From: Pachyseris speciosa
Lineage: Eukaryota; Cnidaria; Anthozoa; Scleractinia; Pachyseridae
Direction of reading: 5' to 3'
Assembly: GCA_016490735.1 (NCBI GenBank)
Contig: JAEMWC010000346.1
Coordinates: forward strand, 175,001-239,000
DNA length: 64,000 nt
Shown: in pieces, positions 53,665 through 64,000 of the stretch
Position numbering within the stretch: the stretch's first letter is position 1
Layout of the letters: every line of letters begins with the position of its first letter
The notes under the pieces: model-generated
The model's input: only the letters and a program-made list of their open reading frames with translations
Databases searched by the model: none
Told to the model about the DNA's origin: nothing
Position numbers and translations under genes: made by a program

Positions 53665-53779
53665 CGGGTTCTCCGGTTTTCCCCTCTCCACAAAAACCAA
53701 CATTTCCAAATTCCAATTTCGTCTGCTTGTAAGCGCATTTGATCATATACTCATGGAAAATGCGCTATATAAGTTCTAA

Positions 53780-53822
<43 letters not shown>
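53526..53822 (+). repeat. tRNA-Gly-like SINE with (ATT)n tail
   Basis: Same family as 4822-5096, with a perfect B-box GGTTCGATTCC and the same body. A short stretch (GCAGTGGTGAGGGCAGTGGT) shows that the A-box region is duplicated. Ends in an ATT tail (53780-53822). Confidence 0.85.
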
Positions 53823-53823
<1 letters not shown>

Positions 53824-53824
53824 A

Positions 53825-53948
53825 AAAAATTCTCTCAGAGCAGAGTAGAGAACCAACAAACTCAGCCCACAAATGAAGCCGAGTCCAGGAAACGAACACG
53901 GGACACACTAATGGAAGGCGAGGGCTCTCACCGCCGCACCAACCCAAA
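53825..53948 (-). repeat. tRNA-Gly-like SINE, truncated, minus strand
   Basis: Reverse-complement copy of the same family, tail to tail with 53526-53822. B-box decayed. Confidence 0.75.
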
Positions 53949-54454
53949 TAACAGCCAAAAATGGAATTCTGGACTGATAAATATGCACAATCCTCGTAAA
54001 ATTGTTCTCATGTATCATGGACTGTCATTCTAAGCCGTTGAGGTGCTGGAAATAATTAATCTGTATTTCTCTTAATAAAAAGCCTCTGACTGAGGGTTTA
54101 AATTGCTTGAAGTACAAAGGTTTATTGGTATGAAAAAAACATTTTGTTGCTCTCAACAAAGACCTAGCGAGTAGAAGGAAATCAGATCGACCAATGAAAC
54201 CAAGTCTACCAGTCGATAGAGAAAAAGAGCACGGTCTTCCTATTCTGTCGCCGTCATTACATATTTTCTCTAAGGCTTTCTAAAAATTACAGGTGCAAGT
54301 TTAAAGCGAGATGCTGCATTCGAGAGAATAATAATATACAGCCATAAAAATGCGACAAGTTTTCTTTTACTTTCATCCAAACTGAAAAAGAAAGACGTAG
54401 GGCTGATTATTCGGTGGGACGTCATCTACACTAGGCGTTAAGATAGCGCGTCAC
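53949..54454. other. Intergenic sequence without recognised feature
   Basis: Lies between the GPCR and Kelch genes. Nothing identified. Confidence 0.4.
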
Positions 54455-54458
54455 TTAA

Positions 54459-55116
54459 GGGGAAACTAACTTAACTACAGACTTAGCGTTGTTGCCAAGG
54501 GATTTTTACGGATTGTAGTTGCAAAACACGGTTTTTCGGTGTTTTTGCCACTATATTGGTGAAAGGTGCGAAGAGGTGAACATGTGAAATTTATGAATTG
54601 TTATTGGGCATACGCAACTTGCCCTAGGCCCCAACCGCGCTTAAGAGAGAAAAATCCCTAAAACTTGGAGAAAATTATGTGAAGTTCCAATTGTTTTGGC
54701 TAATCGGAGATATTCCAGCCTTCTTTACAAGACTACGTAAGCAATTGTTGTTAACGTACATAACTGCAATGATAATGACGAAATGGTATGAATTTGCGTA
54801 CTTATGACGTCATAAATCTCACAAAATCGCGAATTTCCAAAAATCGATACGTAGAGTTTTGCATCTTGGCGATCATTAACCATTGGCACCGTTTTCGATA
54901 TCAAGAAGTGTACGTCACTCGAATTTTAGGCCTTTTTTTGTTCTGGTCACGTGACTTACCAAATATGGTTGTGACTCGAAAACCTTGTAAAACTTATTAA
55001 TTGTAAAAACATAGCCAGACAGCTTGTCTGTGCAAGCTAGGGTTTTCAAGATATGAGGGTTGGGAACTTTCCATAGCAACAAGGTTAGCTTATTTTGTAG
55101 TTAAGTTAGTCCCCCC
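54459..55116. mobile_element. MITE with TTAA target duplication (piggyBac-like)
   Basis: TTAA (54455-54458 and 55117-55120) flanks ends GGGGAAACTAACTTAACTAC and GTAGTTAAGTTAGTCCCCCC. TTAA targets with GGG/CCC ends suggest piggyBac mobilisation; inference, since no transposase is present. Confidence 0.65.
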
Positions 55117-55120
55117 TTAA

Positions 55121-57790
55121 GTGTCAAAAATCTTTCAAACAGAAACTGCGCCTTCCTAAAATCTTCAAAATAGATTACCAACATTCTCTATTGATTATGT
55201 TACTCAAGTAAAGATTGCAAATGTAGTAGGCAATTTATTTAGCAATACAAAATTAAGCTCCATTAAAAAGAACAAATTGCTGATTAACCTAATGTTATTA
55301 CTGGCCGGTAGAGAGTAGCTCTTGGCTAAGCACATGATACGGTAAACTGAAAAGGATTAGTTAATTGTAAATTATATGTTGATATATGTTTACACTTGTT
55401 GAGACAAGTAGTCAAGTTCAGCGAGTTTTCGTACCTTTAAGAAAAAGATGTTAGAATTTGTACTTAAACAATTCGGAATCTGGTCATGCCGCACTCACAC
55501 AGCACCAAATTTTATTCTAATATCGTCTTTCGAGGTGGCCTTTCCTATGAGCCTGGTGGTTTCTTGAGGTCTCCTCGCCACTATCTTAGATGAAACATGT
55601 TGTAAGCATTATCAAGATAGCAAACAATAAATGTTAATTAAATGTTAATGTTAAAATACAACAACTACAAACCGGATTTGTTTCCGTCTATTGTGTGGTG
55701 CTTCAATCTACTGAGCAGTTTTTAGTTTTACGGCCACTTGGACCCCTTCCATTTAACTACTGTCGGTCATTATTCTTATGAGGTCTCGATCAGTGGTCCA
55801 TTTAGAAGATTACGCCAAGCCCACCACTCGTGCTGACACCAGAGGTTGTCACAGCTAGGGTTCATACACCTCAACAACACAGGTACAAACGAAGTTTGCT
55901 GACATGGCTGAATGTTCTTGTTGATGTCCTCCTCCTCCTCCTCCTCCTCCTCCTGCTCCTCATCTTCTTCCTTCCTCTTCGTCGTTTCTCCTGAAAATTT
56001 TCTCCATCCATGTTTTTCAATGTCCCTATTGTGGTTTTGGAACGTATCTTATTGATTGAACTTTATAGTCAAGATGAATCGTCAAGGGAAAAGTCTGAAC
56101 TTCCGTTTTGTTACGTTCCGGTTTTGTTCGTGTTGTTAGTTGTAATATTCCGGTCACAAGCCCCCCTGGATATAAGCCCCTCCGTTTATAAAAAAAAACC
56201 CTTACGAAGATGCATAACCCCAGGGCTTATAAACGGCAACAGTTTACGGTATATTAACAGTGATACCAAAACATTCAGCTGCGACCGCGGTGAAAGCAGT
56301 GGAAAGAAAAACGTCTGCTGATTTTTTAAGTCAAAAGCCTTGCAGTCATTTAATAACAACGTTGTGTGACAGATTTAACAAGTGTATGTGTAGCACAGTG
56401 GATCCCCGCCAGACGGTCACCTCGCATCCTCGTTATTACGGCCAATTGTTTTTCCGTCTCGGCTAAACATAGCCTGCGTGTAGACGTCTCCTATTTCGTT
56501 TGTTGTCCCTTTTCCGCGTGCAACAAAGGAAATAGGAGACGTCTGCATGCAGGCTAGGCGAAACACGGGTACATTTTCTCATTGAAAAACTCGTTAATGC
56601 GACCACCCCGAGGGCCATATTGTGATCACAACGCGGATATTCTTTCATAAACCAAACCAATGTGCCTTCTAAGAGACAGGCAAGTAACAGATCTTGTGAA
56701 ACAACAACCATGTTCGTTTTAATTAAATGCTCTTAAAAGGATAGTTTGTATGGCAGTTTATCTCAGTTATTTTCGTCATGACATTCTAATGGCCCGTTGC
56801 TGACAATGTTAAAGGGGTAAGTTCTGCTAAATGAACAAAAGCTAGATTAGCCACTCTCTCTTGCTGTGTTACCTACATTTTGACACTAGGTCATACAAAT
56901 AATTTATCCTTTCCCCAATTCCCGTATGTAGTGGGATTTTTGAAGGACCAGTATGAATACTGATGATGGGGAGGGGGGAGGGGTAGAGACCAATTCAAGG
57001 AATAAAAGGAGGGGTGGGTTGGAAATGAGAAGCCTGTGTCACTTAGAGAAAACCTAGAATCCAGCCTGAAAGAGAATCGATGCATTGAGAAGATTTCCTC
57101 CCTCATCCTCAAAATTTGTAATGGTCCCTCTTACTTGAACTTATTGCGTATTCCTTTGGTGTTTTCTTTCAATATACAACAACTATGAAGCTCGGTACTA
57201 ATAGCCCTTTGCTACTAGTTTACACGAATGGCAAACTTTAGATGCTGTTACTGCCACTACCACAGCCACTGCAACTGCTTTTACTATTATTACTACCACT
57301 ACTAATATTACTGACAATAATAGGGATGATGATAATATCAAATGCTAACAATGACTATCGAAATCTTTATTCTAAATTAAATTTTAACGGTGAGTGTAAC
57401 AATTCAATTTTTTTTTTATCAATTTCAAATGACCTTATGGTTTGGATGATCTTAAAGAGAATTTTCCAAATTTTAATCAACGGTAGCTTATTTCATTTCC
57501 TCCTATCGTCGAATTAAGCACCACGAAACCTTCAACTGCCTTTTCTCTCCTTTTGTTGAGAAAAATAAAAACACATTTAGAAGTGTGCTCGCCCTAGATT
57601 ACAAGCATTCCCTTATTTTCCTTAGGGATAGTAACGCGGGCGAAATACGCGAGTGCGATTTCGATGGTTACTGCCGGGTATGTTATTGGTTATCATAGTT
57701 CGTTTGACCAGCGTATTCCCTGGCCATAAAGTTGTTAAATATTAACTGTCGACTCTGTCCACTCCATGTAAAGGCGAACTTAGCAAGACA
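55121..57790. other. Intergenic region between the GPCR and Kelch genes
   Basis: Contains a (CTC)n run at about 55928-55957, a hairpin at 56468-56558 (AGACGTCTCCTATTTC mirrored by GAAATAGGAGACGTCT) and a degenerate ACT-rich patch at 57242-57330. No gene recognised. TTTATT at about 57366 could be the Kelch gene's poly(A) signal on the minus strand, with low certainty. Confidence 0.5.
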
Positions 57791-58407
57791 CTAAACGCAC
57801 GCCACTGAAGCGTGCTCTCTGGGATGATTCATACACGGAGCAGGGGCTGTAGAGGAGTCCGCAAACTTCATGTTCAGCTTTTTAACCGAGTTTGAAGCTC
57901 CGTTGTGTTTATCATGACCTCCAATGATGCACAGCTCTTGCGCTCCTTCCTCATCGCCCAGCACCACGGCCGCAACTGCCCCACTCCTCGGATCCATGGT
58001 ATTGCGGATGATCAGCCAGAGGTTCAAATGAGGATTGTACTTCTCAATGGAGTTCAGAATTTCTACGCAGTTGCTTCCACCAATCACGTAAAGGCGATCA
58101 CTGAACGTGACAACGGCGTGGTTCATCCGGGACTTGTTCATACTGCTCATGTCGCACCACTTGTTTGTCATTGGATCATAACACTCGACATGCTCGATTT
58201 CTGAGATTCCACAGTACCCCCCAACGGCGAACAGGCGTTCTTGCAGAGGTGCCATTCCGAAGTGACTCCTTGGCAGACGCATGTTGGCTGCCTGGCTCCA
58301 TTCATTTTTAATAGGGTCGTAACGCTCGACACTCTTCAGTGCAGAGCCGTTGTGGGACCCACCGGCAGCATACAGCCATCCCTCCAGAACTGACACTGCT
58401 AAAGCAC
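57791..58407 (-). CDS. Kelch gene, last exon
   Basis: Acceptor tccccaag on the minus strand, then GCTTTAGCAGTG in frame. Three clear Kelch blades and a weaker terminal one with CIIGGHDKHNG, ending ASVACV and a stop. An upstream Met (58498) in the same frame is intronic read-through, not the start. Confidence 0.88.
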
Positions 58408-59338
58408 CTTGGGGAAAAGAGTAGTGACAAAGGGTTAAAGAAGTTGGAAAATAACCAACGTGGGAGATCTCCAGCACCTTAAATCTTTTATTGAGCAAAG
58501 ACAGTTTGCAGGGTGGGGAGGGGTAGCGAGAAGGGCTTGTTTAGTTCAGCAGAACGCAAATAAATTAGCAGTTGTTTTATCATTCATTTATCTCGATAGA
58601 TTCCCGAAAAGAGGAAAAACTGTCAAAACTAACTTGAGCAATGCTTATAACGTCACTCAATTCCTCTCAAAGCTCAGGAGTGCTGCATGTCATACGCTGC
58701 TTGCATTTTCAATTTTCAATTTGCATTTTGCTAGCTCTTCTCATGCTTCAGTACTGACTTATTTCCTCTCACAGTCTATTTTTGCAACCTTTTCGCTACC
58801 AAAACAGAAGCTTTAAATTTTGCTACCCTTTCCCACAGTACGAGAGTGAAAAAGGCACCCCTTTCGGGCATAGCCTGCTCCAGGCTCTCAGATATTGGGG
58901 CGAGCGAAGAACAAGGAAAAAACCTACTATTTGAAGTCATCGTAACACCTTTATGGGGGACACTAAAATAAACTACAGTAAAAGTCTAAAATCTAGAATC
59001 TTAAGTCTAATACTAAAATCTAAGATCGGCCAAATGCAACTATTTACAATTAAAAGGAACTAGCTAACTATTTGCGATATGAATTATTTTGCTAGGTAGA
59101 AGGTACCTTTGCATTTGTTGAGTGATGCAACTGAAGTCCACTGTCCCACACAAGGGTTGTATCTCTCCACGGTGACCAGGTCAGTGTACTCTCTGTTCCG
59201 TCCTCCCACGGCATACAGCAGGCCATCAAGGATTGCGGACCCAGCGTACTTGCGAGGGATGATCATGGGTGCAATTATCCGCCATTTCTTCTCGTTGAAG
59301 TCAAAGCACTCCACGTCGTTTAAGACTTTGCGATTTTC
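57791..59338 (-). CDS. Kelch-repeat protein (BTB-Kelch/KLHL-type), 3' two exons
   Basis: Seen: two minus-strand exons join G|GT across a phase-1 intron and encode about 280 residues of consecutive Kelch repeats. Each has a GG doublet, then a Y/F-(D/N)-P element and a Trp about a dozen residues later; examples are LYAVGG with YNPCVGQW, LYAAGG with YDPIKNEW, LFAVGG with YDPMTNKW and LYVIGG with YNPHLNLW. Known: Kelch repeats form a beta-propeller that binds partner proteins, and in KLHL proteins it is the substrate-binding end of a Cullin-3 ubiquitin ligase. Inference: the missing N-terminus probably carries BTB and BACK domains. The first visible exon starts inside a repeat, so upstream exons must exist at higher coordinates; I could not recognise them before 64000. 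The stop is at 57791-57793. Confidence 0.85.
58408..59106 (-). other. Kelch gene intron, 699 bp
   Basis: Bounded by GT at 59106-59105 and AG at 58409-58408 on the minus strand. No internal gene or recognisable mobile element was seen. Confidence 0.8.
59107..59338 (-). CDS. Kelch gene, penultimate exon
   Basis: Acceptor atggcag and donor AAAG|gtacct on the minus strand. It encodes the end of one Kelch blade (VECFDFNEKKWRI) and one full blade with LLYAVGG. It leaves one base, completed to Gly by the next exon. Confidence 0.85.
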
Positions 59339-59650
59339 TGCCATCAAAAACGAATATTAAATAAGTGAGTAATTGAAAAATTCGAGGATTCTTGTACTGC
59401 TTCGGTTGCCCTCGCAAATGATCAAATTTCAAAGTGCTATATTTGTCAAGCAAAGGAATATATCGACATAAAAGTTTTCTTGCGGGTTTGTTTCTGTGGT
59501 GTTGTAGTAGTGGATATTGAAAGAGGCCCTTTGCTGGAGTTTTAGAATATTAATTGTGATAACCTAATATAAAAAACAGCTATTTCCTGGAGAGAGAGTA
59601 ATCATGGTCCACTGGTCAAGAAGGGTTTACTGTTTGAACAGAAGGCCTTA

Positions 59651-60426
59651 GGCCCGGTTCAAGCGTCGAACTTTTCATGTGCCGAATCAAATCATTTGAT
59701 TCGGCACATGAGAAGTTCGACGTTTGAATCAATTAAATTCGACGAATTTGATTTGGGTCGACCCAACTATTAAATTCGACCGGCTCGGTCGAATTTAATA
59801 GTTAGGTCGACCCAAATCAAATAGTCGAATTTAATTGATTCAAATGTCGAACTTCTCATGTGCCGAATCTAATGCATAGATTATTTCAATGTATTTTCGG
59901 AAAAACATTAAGGAGGCCCTTTGAGGATGAGGGGGGTGGGGGGTGGGGGGGGGGTGTCTCTACGTCCCCCGTCTGAATTTCAAACCTTTACATGTCGCAA
60001 TTTCGGGAGGGCCGCATGTCGCTGTCGGAATTTCATGCTCCTGGTAACACTGATGTCCACTGACAGATCGATTAATTTTTGAAAATACAAACCCATTTTC
60101 GACATTCTCCTCTGTCCGAATGCTATCAAGGCGCTGTCTTATTTCAAATCGCCATTGCCACTGTCCATCAGTTCTTTTATTTTTGTCGCTGTCGCCATTT
60201 CACGGGAGCGGTCTTGTCGTTCGTCGTCATCTCGTTTTCTTCATGTCGCCGTTTCAAAGCCGTGTCGCCGGTCGGAATTTACCCTAACAGGGCCTCATAG
60301 GGAGTAACATTTAATTCGACGCATTTAATTCGACCTTTGAATCAACGTCGAATTTTAATTTATTTGGGTCGACCCAAATAGGCATTCGATTCGGCGCATG
60401 AAAAGTTCAACGTTTGAACTGGGCCT
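59651..60426. mobile_element. TIR element with TCGACCCAAAT palindromes
   Basis: GGCCCGGTTCAAGCGTCGAA is mirrored by TTCAACGTTTGAACTGGGCC at the right end. Nested GGGTCGACCC palindromes occur in the left part, and a G-run/CATGTCGC-rich block (59905-60290) in the middle. Non-coding. Confidence 0.7.
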
Positions 60427-60429
60427 TTA

Positions 60430-62288
60430 GAGAGTTCCATAAGTCTGGGATTAGTCTTTATGTCAGCTTTGGTTTGAGTTTATCCGCGGGAAATTGTATA
60501 TTTATATATGGCGAACCCATCTTTTGTCCTTTACCAGTTGCGCGTAACGGAAAAATTTCGCTGCTGGCAGTTGACTGAGGGACAAATCGATTTCGGGAAA
60601 AAATAATTCATTTTGGTGTTTGCTTGACTGATACGAAGAAGGAACTACTTTCTGAAATGCACTTTGGGCATTGGGCACCTTTTTTTTTTTTTTCGCGGTC
60701 TCTCCAAAATACGTTAAAACTGGGACTGACTTCCGACTTCCTCTCAAGACAAGGCAGGAAGACGAAAGGCAGGAAAATGAAAACGAAATGCAGTTGGCAC
60801 GGAAATTGAGTTGGTAAACGTTTGTGCTTGTAAACTGTTAGCTTATTGAAGATCAAACTCTGGGCAATAATTTTTTATATAACTGTCAAAAACACATACG
60901 TGAAGTGTGATCGTGATCGCGTGATGGAGTGAAAAGTTTAACTATTAATATTTTGTTTTTGCTACGATAGTTATATTCATCTGCCAAAAGACGGTCAAAC
61001 ATTACAAGCATTCAAATTATTTGTACACAGCGACGGAGAATTTGCATGTTGGCAGATAGGATTTTATGCTAATGCTTATATATTCTAGATAACTGAAGAA
61101 TTTTTCAGGAGTGAGTGAGTTTGAGGTTTTGTCAGGTGAGCCTGTAAACCTTTCATGGCCTCCGATAGAATAAATTGTTTCGTTGTCTTACTCGATGCAT
61201 TGTTCCGTGATATCATGAAGGACGGCCGAAAAGCATTTGCGGCAATGACGAAATCAGATCAAACTAATCTGAGAATCTTCTTTAAAAAGAAGAAAGAAAA
61301 AACGGGCAGCTGGCAAATTAGTCTGCGAGACTGAGAAGTAATTTTCAGCAATTATTTGACGTTTTTTCGATCGTCTATATCAAGTGTACATATCCTGCCG
61401 TAAGAAATAACAAGAACGAAATATGCACAAATTCTAAGCCAAGTCTTTCTTAATCTATAAACGCACATTAACCGGTACAAGTGAAGTGAGAAGCAAATTG
61501 AAATTGCAGACGACGACGACCTGTGATTAGAATTGTTTCGGGTAAATGAATCTTAATCGTGGAAGTTTGAAACATATTTGGAAACCTTAAGACCATTGTA
61601 GCCCAAGGCAACGGTGGAAGTTGTATACAGCGTAGTGTTTTGCATGGGCCCATTAGTCGCAATCAAAACTGAGTCGGTAGCGTCCAAATAGGCCTTTTCC
61701 ATTCTTCTGGAAGGTCTTTAGGGACCGGCAGAAGTTGGATCGGCCTTACTGAAGATCGCAGTTCAGGGAAAAAAAGTGATCCGCTGTTGCACTTTGGGCT
61801 CTCAATAAGTGAACAACATAATTCAGGGGCAATAAGGCATCGACATATCTCAAGAGCACCTGTAAACTCGTTAAGTATTGTCAATAATTGATTTATTTTT
61901 AATTTGATTGAGGTATGTCTTTACGTCACTTGTAAACAAGCCTCAAGGGGTGAAGGGACGCGTGACCAGAGCTTAGAGAAGGATCGCTACTTCGCAATTT
62001 ACGAATTACCAATTACTGTGGAAACCCTACCTTTGCAAACCACCTCTCATAAGTGACCATGTCCCGTGAGCGACTACTTTTCTAATATACCCAAAATTTT
62101 CAGTTTGCAGTCAAAATAAAAGCTTCTATCAAAAGAACGATCTAAAAATACGGGCTGATTTTCTTTCCAAGGACGTGAAATTCAAATTAGGCTCATTCCT
62201 TTTCAAACAGCTTTGTCTTTTCTGCGTGTCAGGCACGTTTTTCACACCTTTTTTTTAACCGCGGAAGTATATTGTAGCCAGTGCTATA
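60430..62288. other. Sequence upstream of the visible Kelch exons, no recognised feature
   Basis: Probably intron of the Kelch gene. Short minus-strand frames at 61468-61884 carry no BTB, BACK or Kelch motif. Confidence 0.4.
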
Positions 62289-62290
62289 AT

Positions 62291-62697
62291 AGGACGGTTT
62301 ATACGAGAGGAAATTGCCACAAATAAGCCGCGGCTTACACTGGCTGCGTCTTACATAAGACGCGAGCGGGCCATTTATATGAGTGCGGCTTACCAGGGCG
62401 CACTTGGGCTTGCATAAGACACGAAATACTCGTATAAATGGTTCGCAGTAAAGTTCGCTATAATAACAAAAGAACCGCATGCTTGAGCAAGCCGCGCACA
62501 ACGCTTGAGTACATTTAAACGAACACTTTCACGTCCAAGGTAAGCCGCGGCCAAGATAAGCACAGTCCAAAACCCCTTGGTCAGGATAATCCGCGGCTTG
62601 AGCTAGCTGCCCATGGAGTAAGCCATGAACTTTGATTATGTACCATCAATTAAGTGTTCGCGTGTTATGTAAGCAGCGGCTGAATCAACCGTCCGAA
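62291..62697. mobile_element. MITE with GGACGGTTTA termini
   Basis: GGACGGTT at the left is mirrored by AACCGTCC at the right, and AAGCCGCGGCTTA-like blocks are repeated on both sides. Followed at 62700-62770 by half of the element described at 59651. Confidence 0.6.
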
Positions 62698-62975
62698 CTT
62701 TATTATTTGGGTCGACCCAAATAGGGATTTAAGTTCAGTACATGAAAAGTTCGACGTTTGAACTGGGCCTAAGGCTAAAACAGAACAAAACAAGCAAAAC
62801 TAAAGCAAAACAAGCTAAGCCCATCGGATAGAGAGAGTCCAACGCTGGACAGTTTTAAACAAAGCATTAACAAAAAAGAGTTACCTTTTCTCCTAGACGA
62901 CTGCAGGAATTGCGACTTATGTTTTTAACTTTCTTAGAGATTGAATTAAAGTTAGGCTCAATTACATTAGGAATA

Positions 62976-63431
<456 letters not shown>

Positions 63432-63547
63432 ATTCTGTTGAACTCACTGGTATGTAATGTTTCTGACCCAAACGAATCCTGGGAAATTCTTGCATAACGG
63501 CGGCATGGAAGTCCGCGAATTTCCATTTCAGTTAGTTGTTAGAAATG

Positions 63548-63850
63548 TTGAGCCACCCAAACCTGCTAGCAAGATATTGCACCGATTGCATTATTTATAC
63601 GTCAAAACTCGCCAAAATTACCATGCGAGGTATCGGAATCCATCCACAGAACGACCAGATAGACAACCTCACTCGTGAATCGCCATGACTTGCTCAAACA
63701 CTTTCGGCGACCCACTTGCTGTGAAATTGTTATTAACCTCTGTATTCTTTTAGAGGATTGCCTCTACCCACCAACCCGGCAGCTTTAGGAAGCCAGGCAA
63801 GGCGTTTCGATCTGAGGTGGCAAATGGCTCGAAAAACACACTTATAAATC
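63548..63850. repeat. Dispersed repeat, related to 47626-47915
   Basis: Same block order as the copy at 47.6 kb, ending near GGCAAATGGCTCGAAAA (GGAAAATGGCTCAAAAA in the other). Non-coding. Confidence 0.6.
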
Positions 63851-64000
63851 AAATACTTAACGAATTCGAAGTCGAGTGCTCACTTAATCAAGCCAAAGCT
63901 AGCGTGACAAGCGTGATAAGGAAGATAGAGCCTTCGGTCTTGTGGACCAGCAAAATCTCTGTAGTAGCCCTTTTTATGCAATAACGAAATCGACTTAACC

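Noticed and set aside
61468..61884. Minus-strand frames as possible N-terminal Kelch gene exons
   Set aside because: No BTB, BACK or Kelch motif and no phase that fits the exon starting at 59338.

Overview
This window looks like nuclear DNA of an animal, most likely an anthozoan cnidarian and probably a stony coral. The basis is AT-rich sequence, long introns with GT-AG borders, a metazoan adhesion-type GPCR, a BTB-Kelch-type gene, and dense cut-and-paste transposons, LINEs and tRNA-derived SINEs. The species assignment is inference; no bacterial, plastid or mitochondrial genes are visible.

The main host gene is on the plus strand from before 2252 to 52376. I assembled 19 exons by eye. Every intron starts GT and ends AG, and the reading phase agrees at every junction. 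The product (about 740 residues visible, start codon and signal peptide not found) reads in order: a cysteine-rich module, an LDL-receptor class A module, a hormone-receptor (HormR) module, a GAIN-like stalk, seven class B membrane segments and a short tail with a four-fold 8-residue repeat. No GPS cleavage motif was found. The first seven exons lie in 2.2-8.2 kb, followed by a 22.3-kb intron (8236-30498) filled with nested transposons. The stalk and first two membrane helices are at 30.5-37.5 kb, then comes a 10.8-kb intron that contains a complete LTR retrotransposon, and the remaining helices are at 48.3-52.4 kb.

A second host gene is on the minus strand: the last two exons (59338-57791) of a Kelch-repeat protein whose 5' part lies beyond the window or was not recognised.

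The rest is mostly mobile DNA. The youngest element is a Ty3/gypsy-type LTR retrotransposon (38473-43341) with identical 109-bp LTRs, an AGTAT target duplication, a tRNA-Ser-type primer site and one open Gag-Pol frame of 1456 codons; it sits inside a TIR element that itself sits in SINE sequence. In the 22-kb intron a LINE ORF1 is split by a 2.27-kb TIR transposon (A). A second, inverted copy (B) is split by a segment holding a CR1/jockey-like LINE; that LINE is split by a 3.4-kb transposon, which carries a MITE-like element, which carries a palindromic MITE. A Penelope-like remnant with a hammerhead ribozyme motif lies in the same LINE. Other elements include several TIR elements with clear target duplications, tRNA-derived SINEs, microsatellites and a 455-bp trinucleotide array at 62976-63431.
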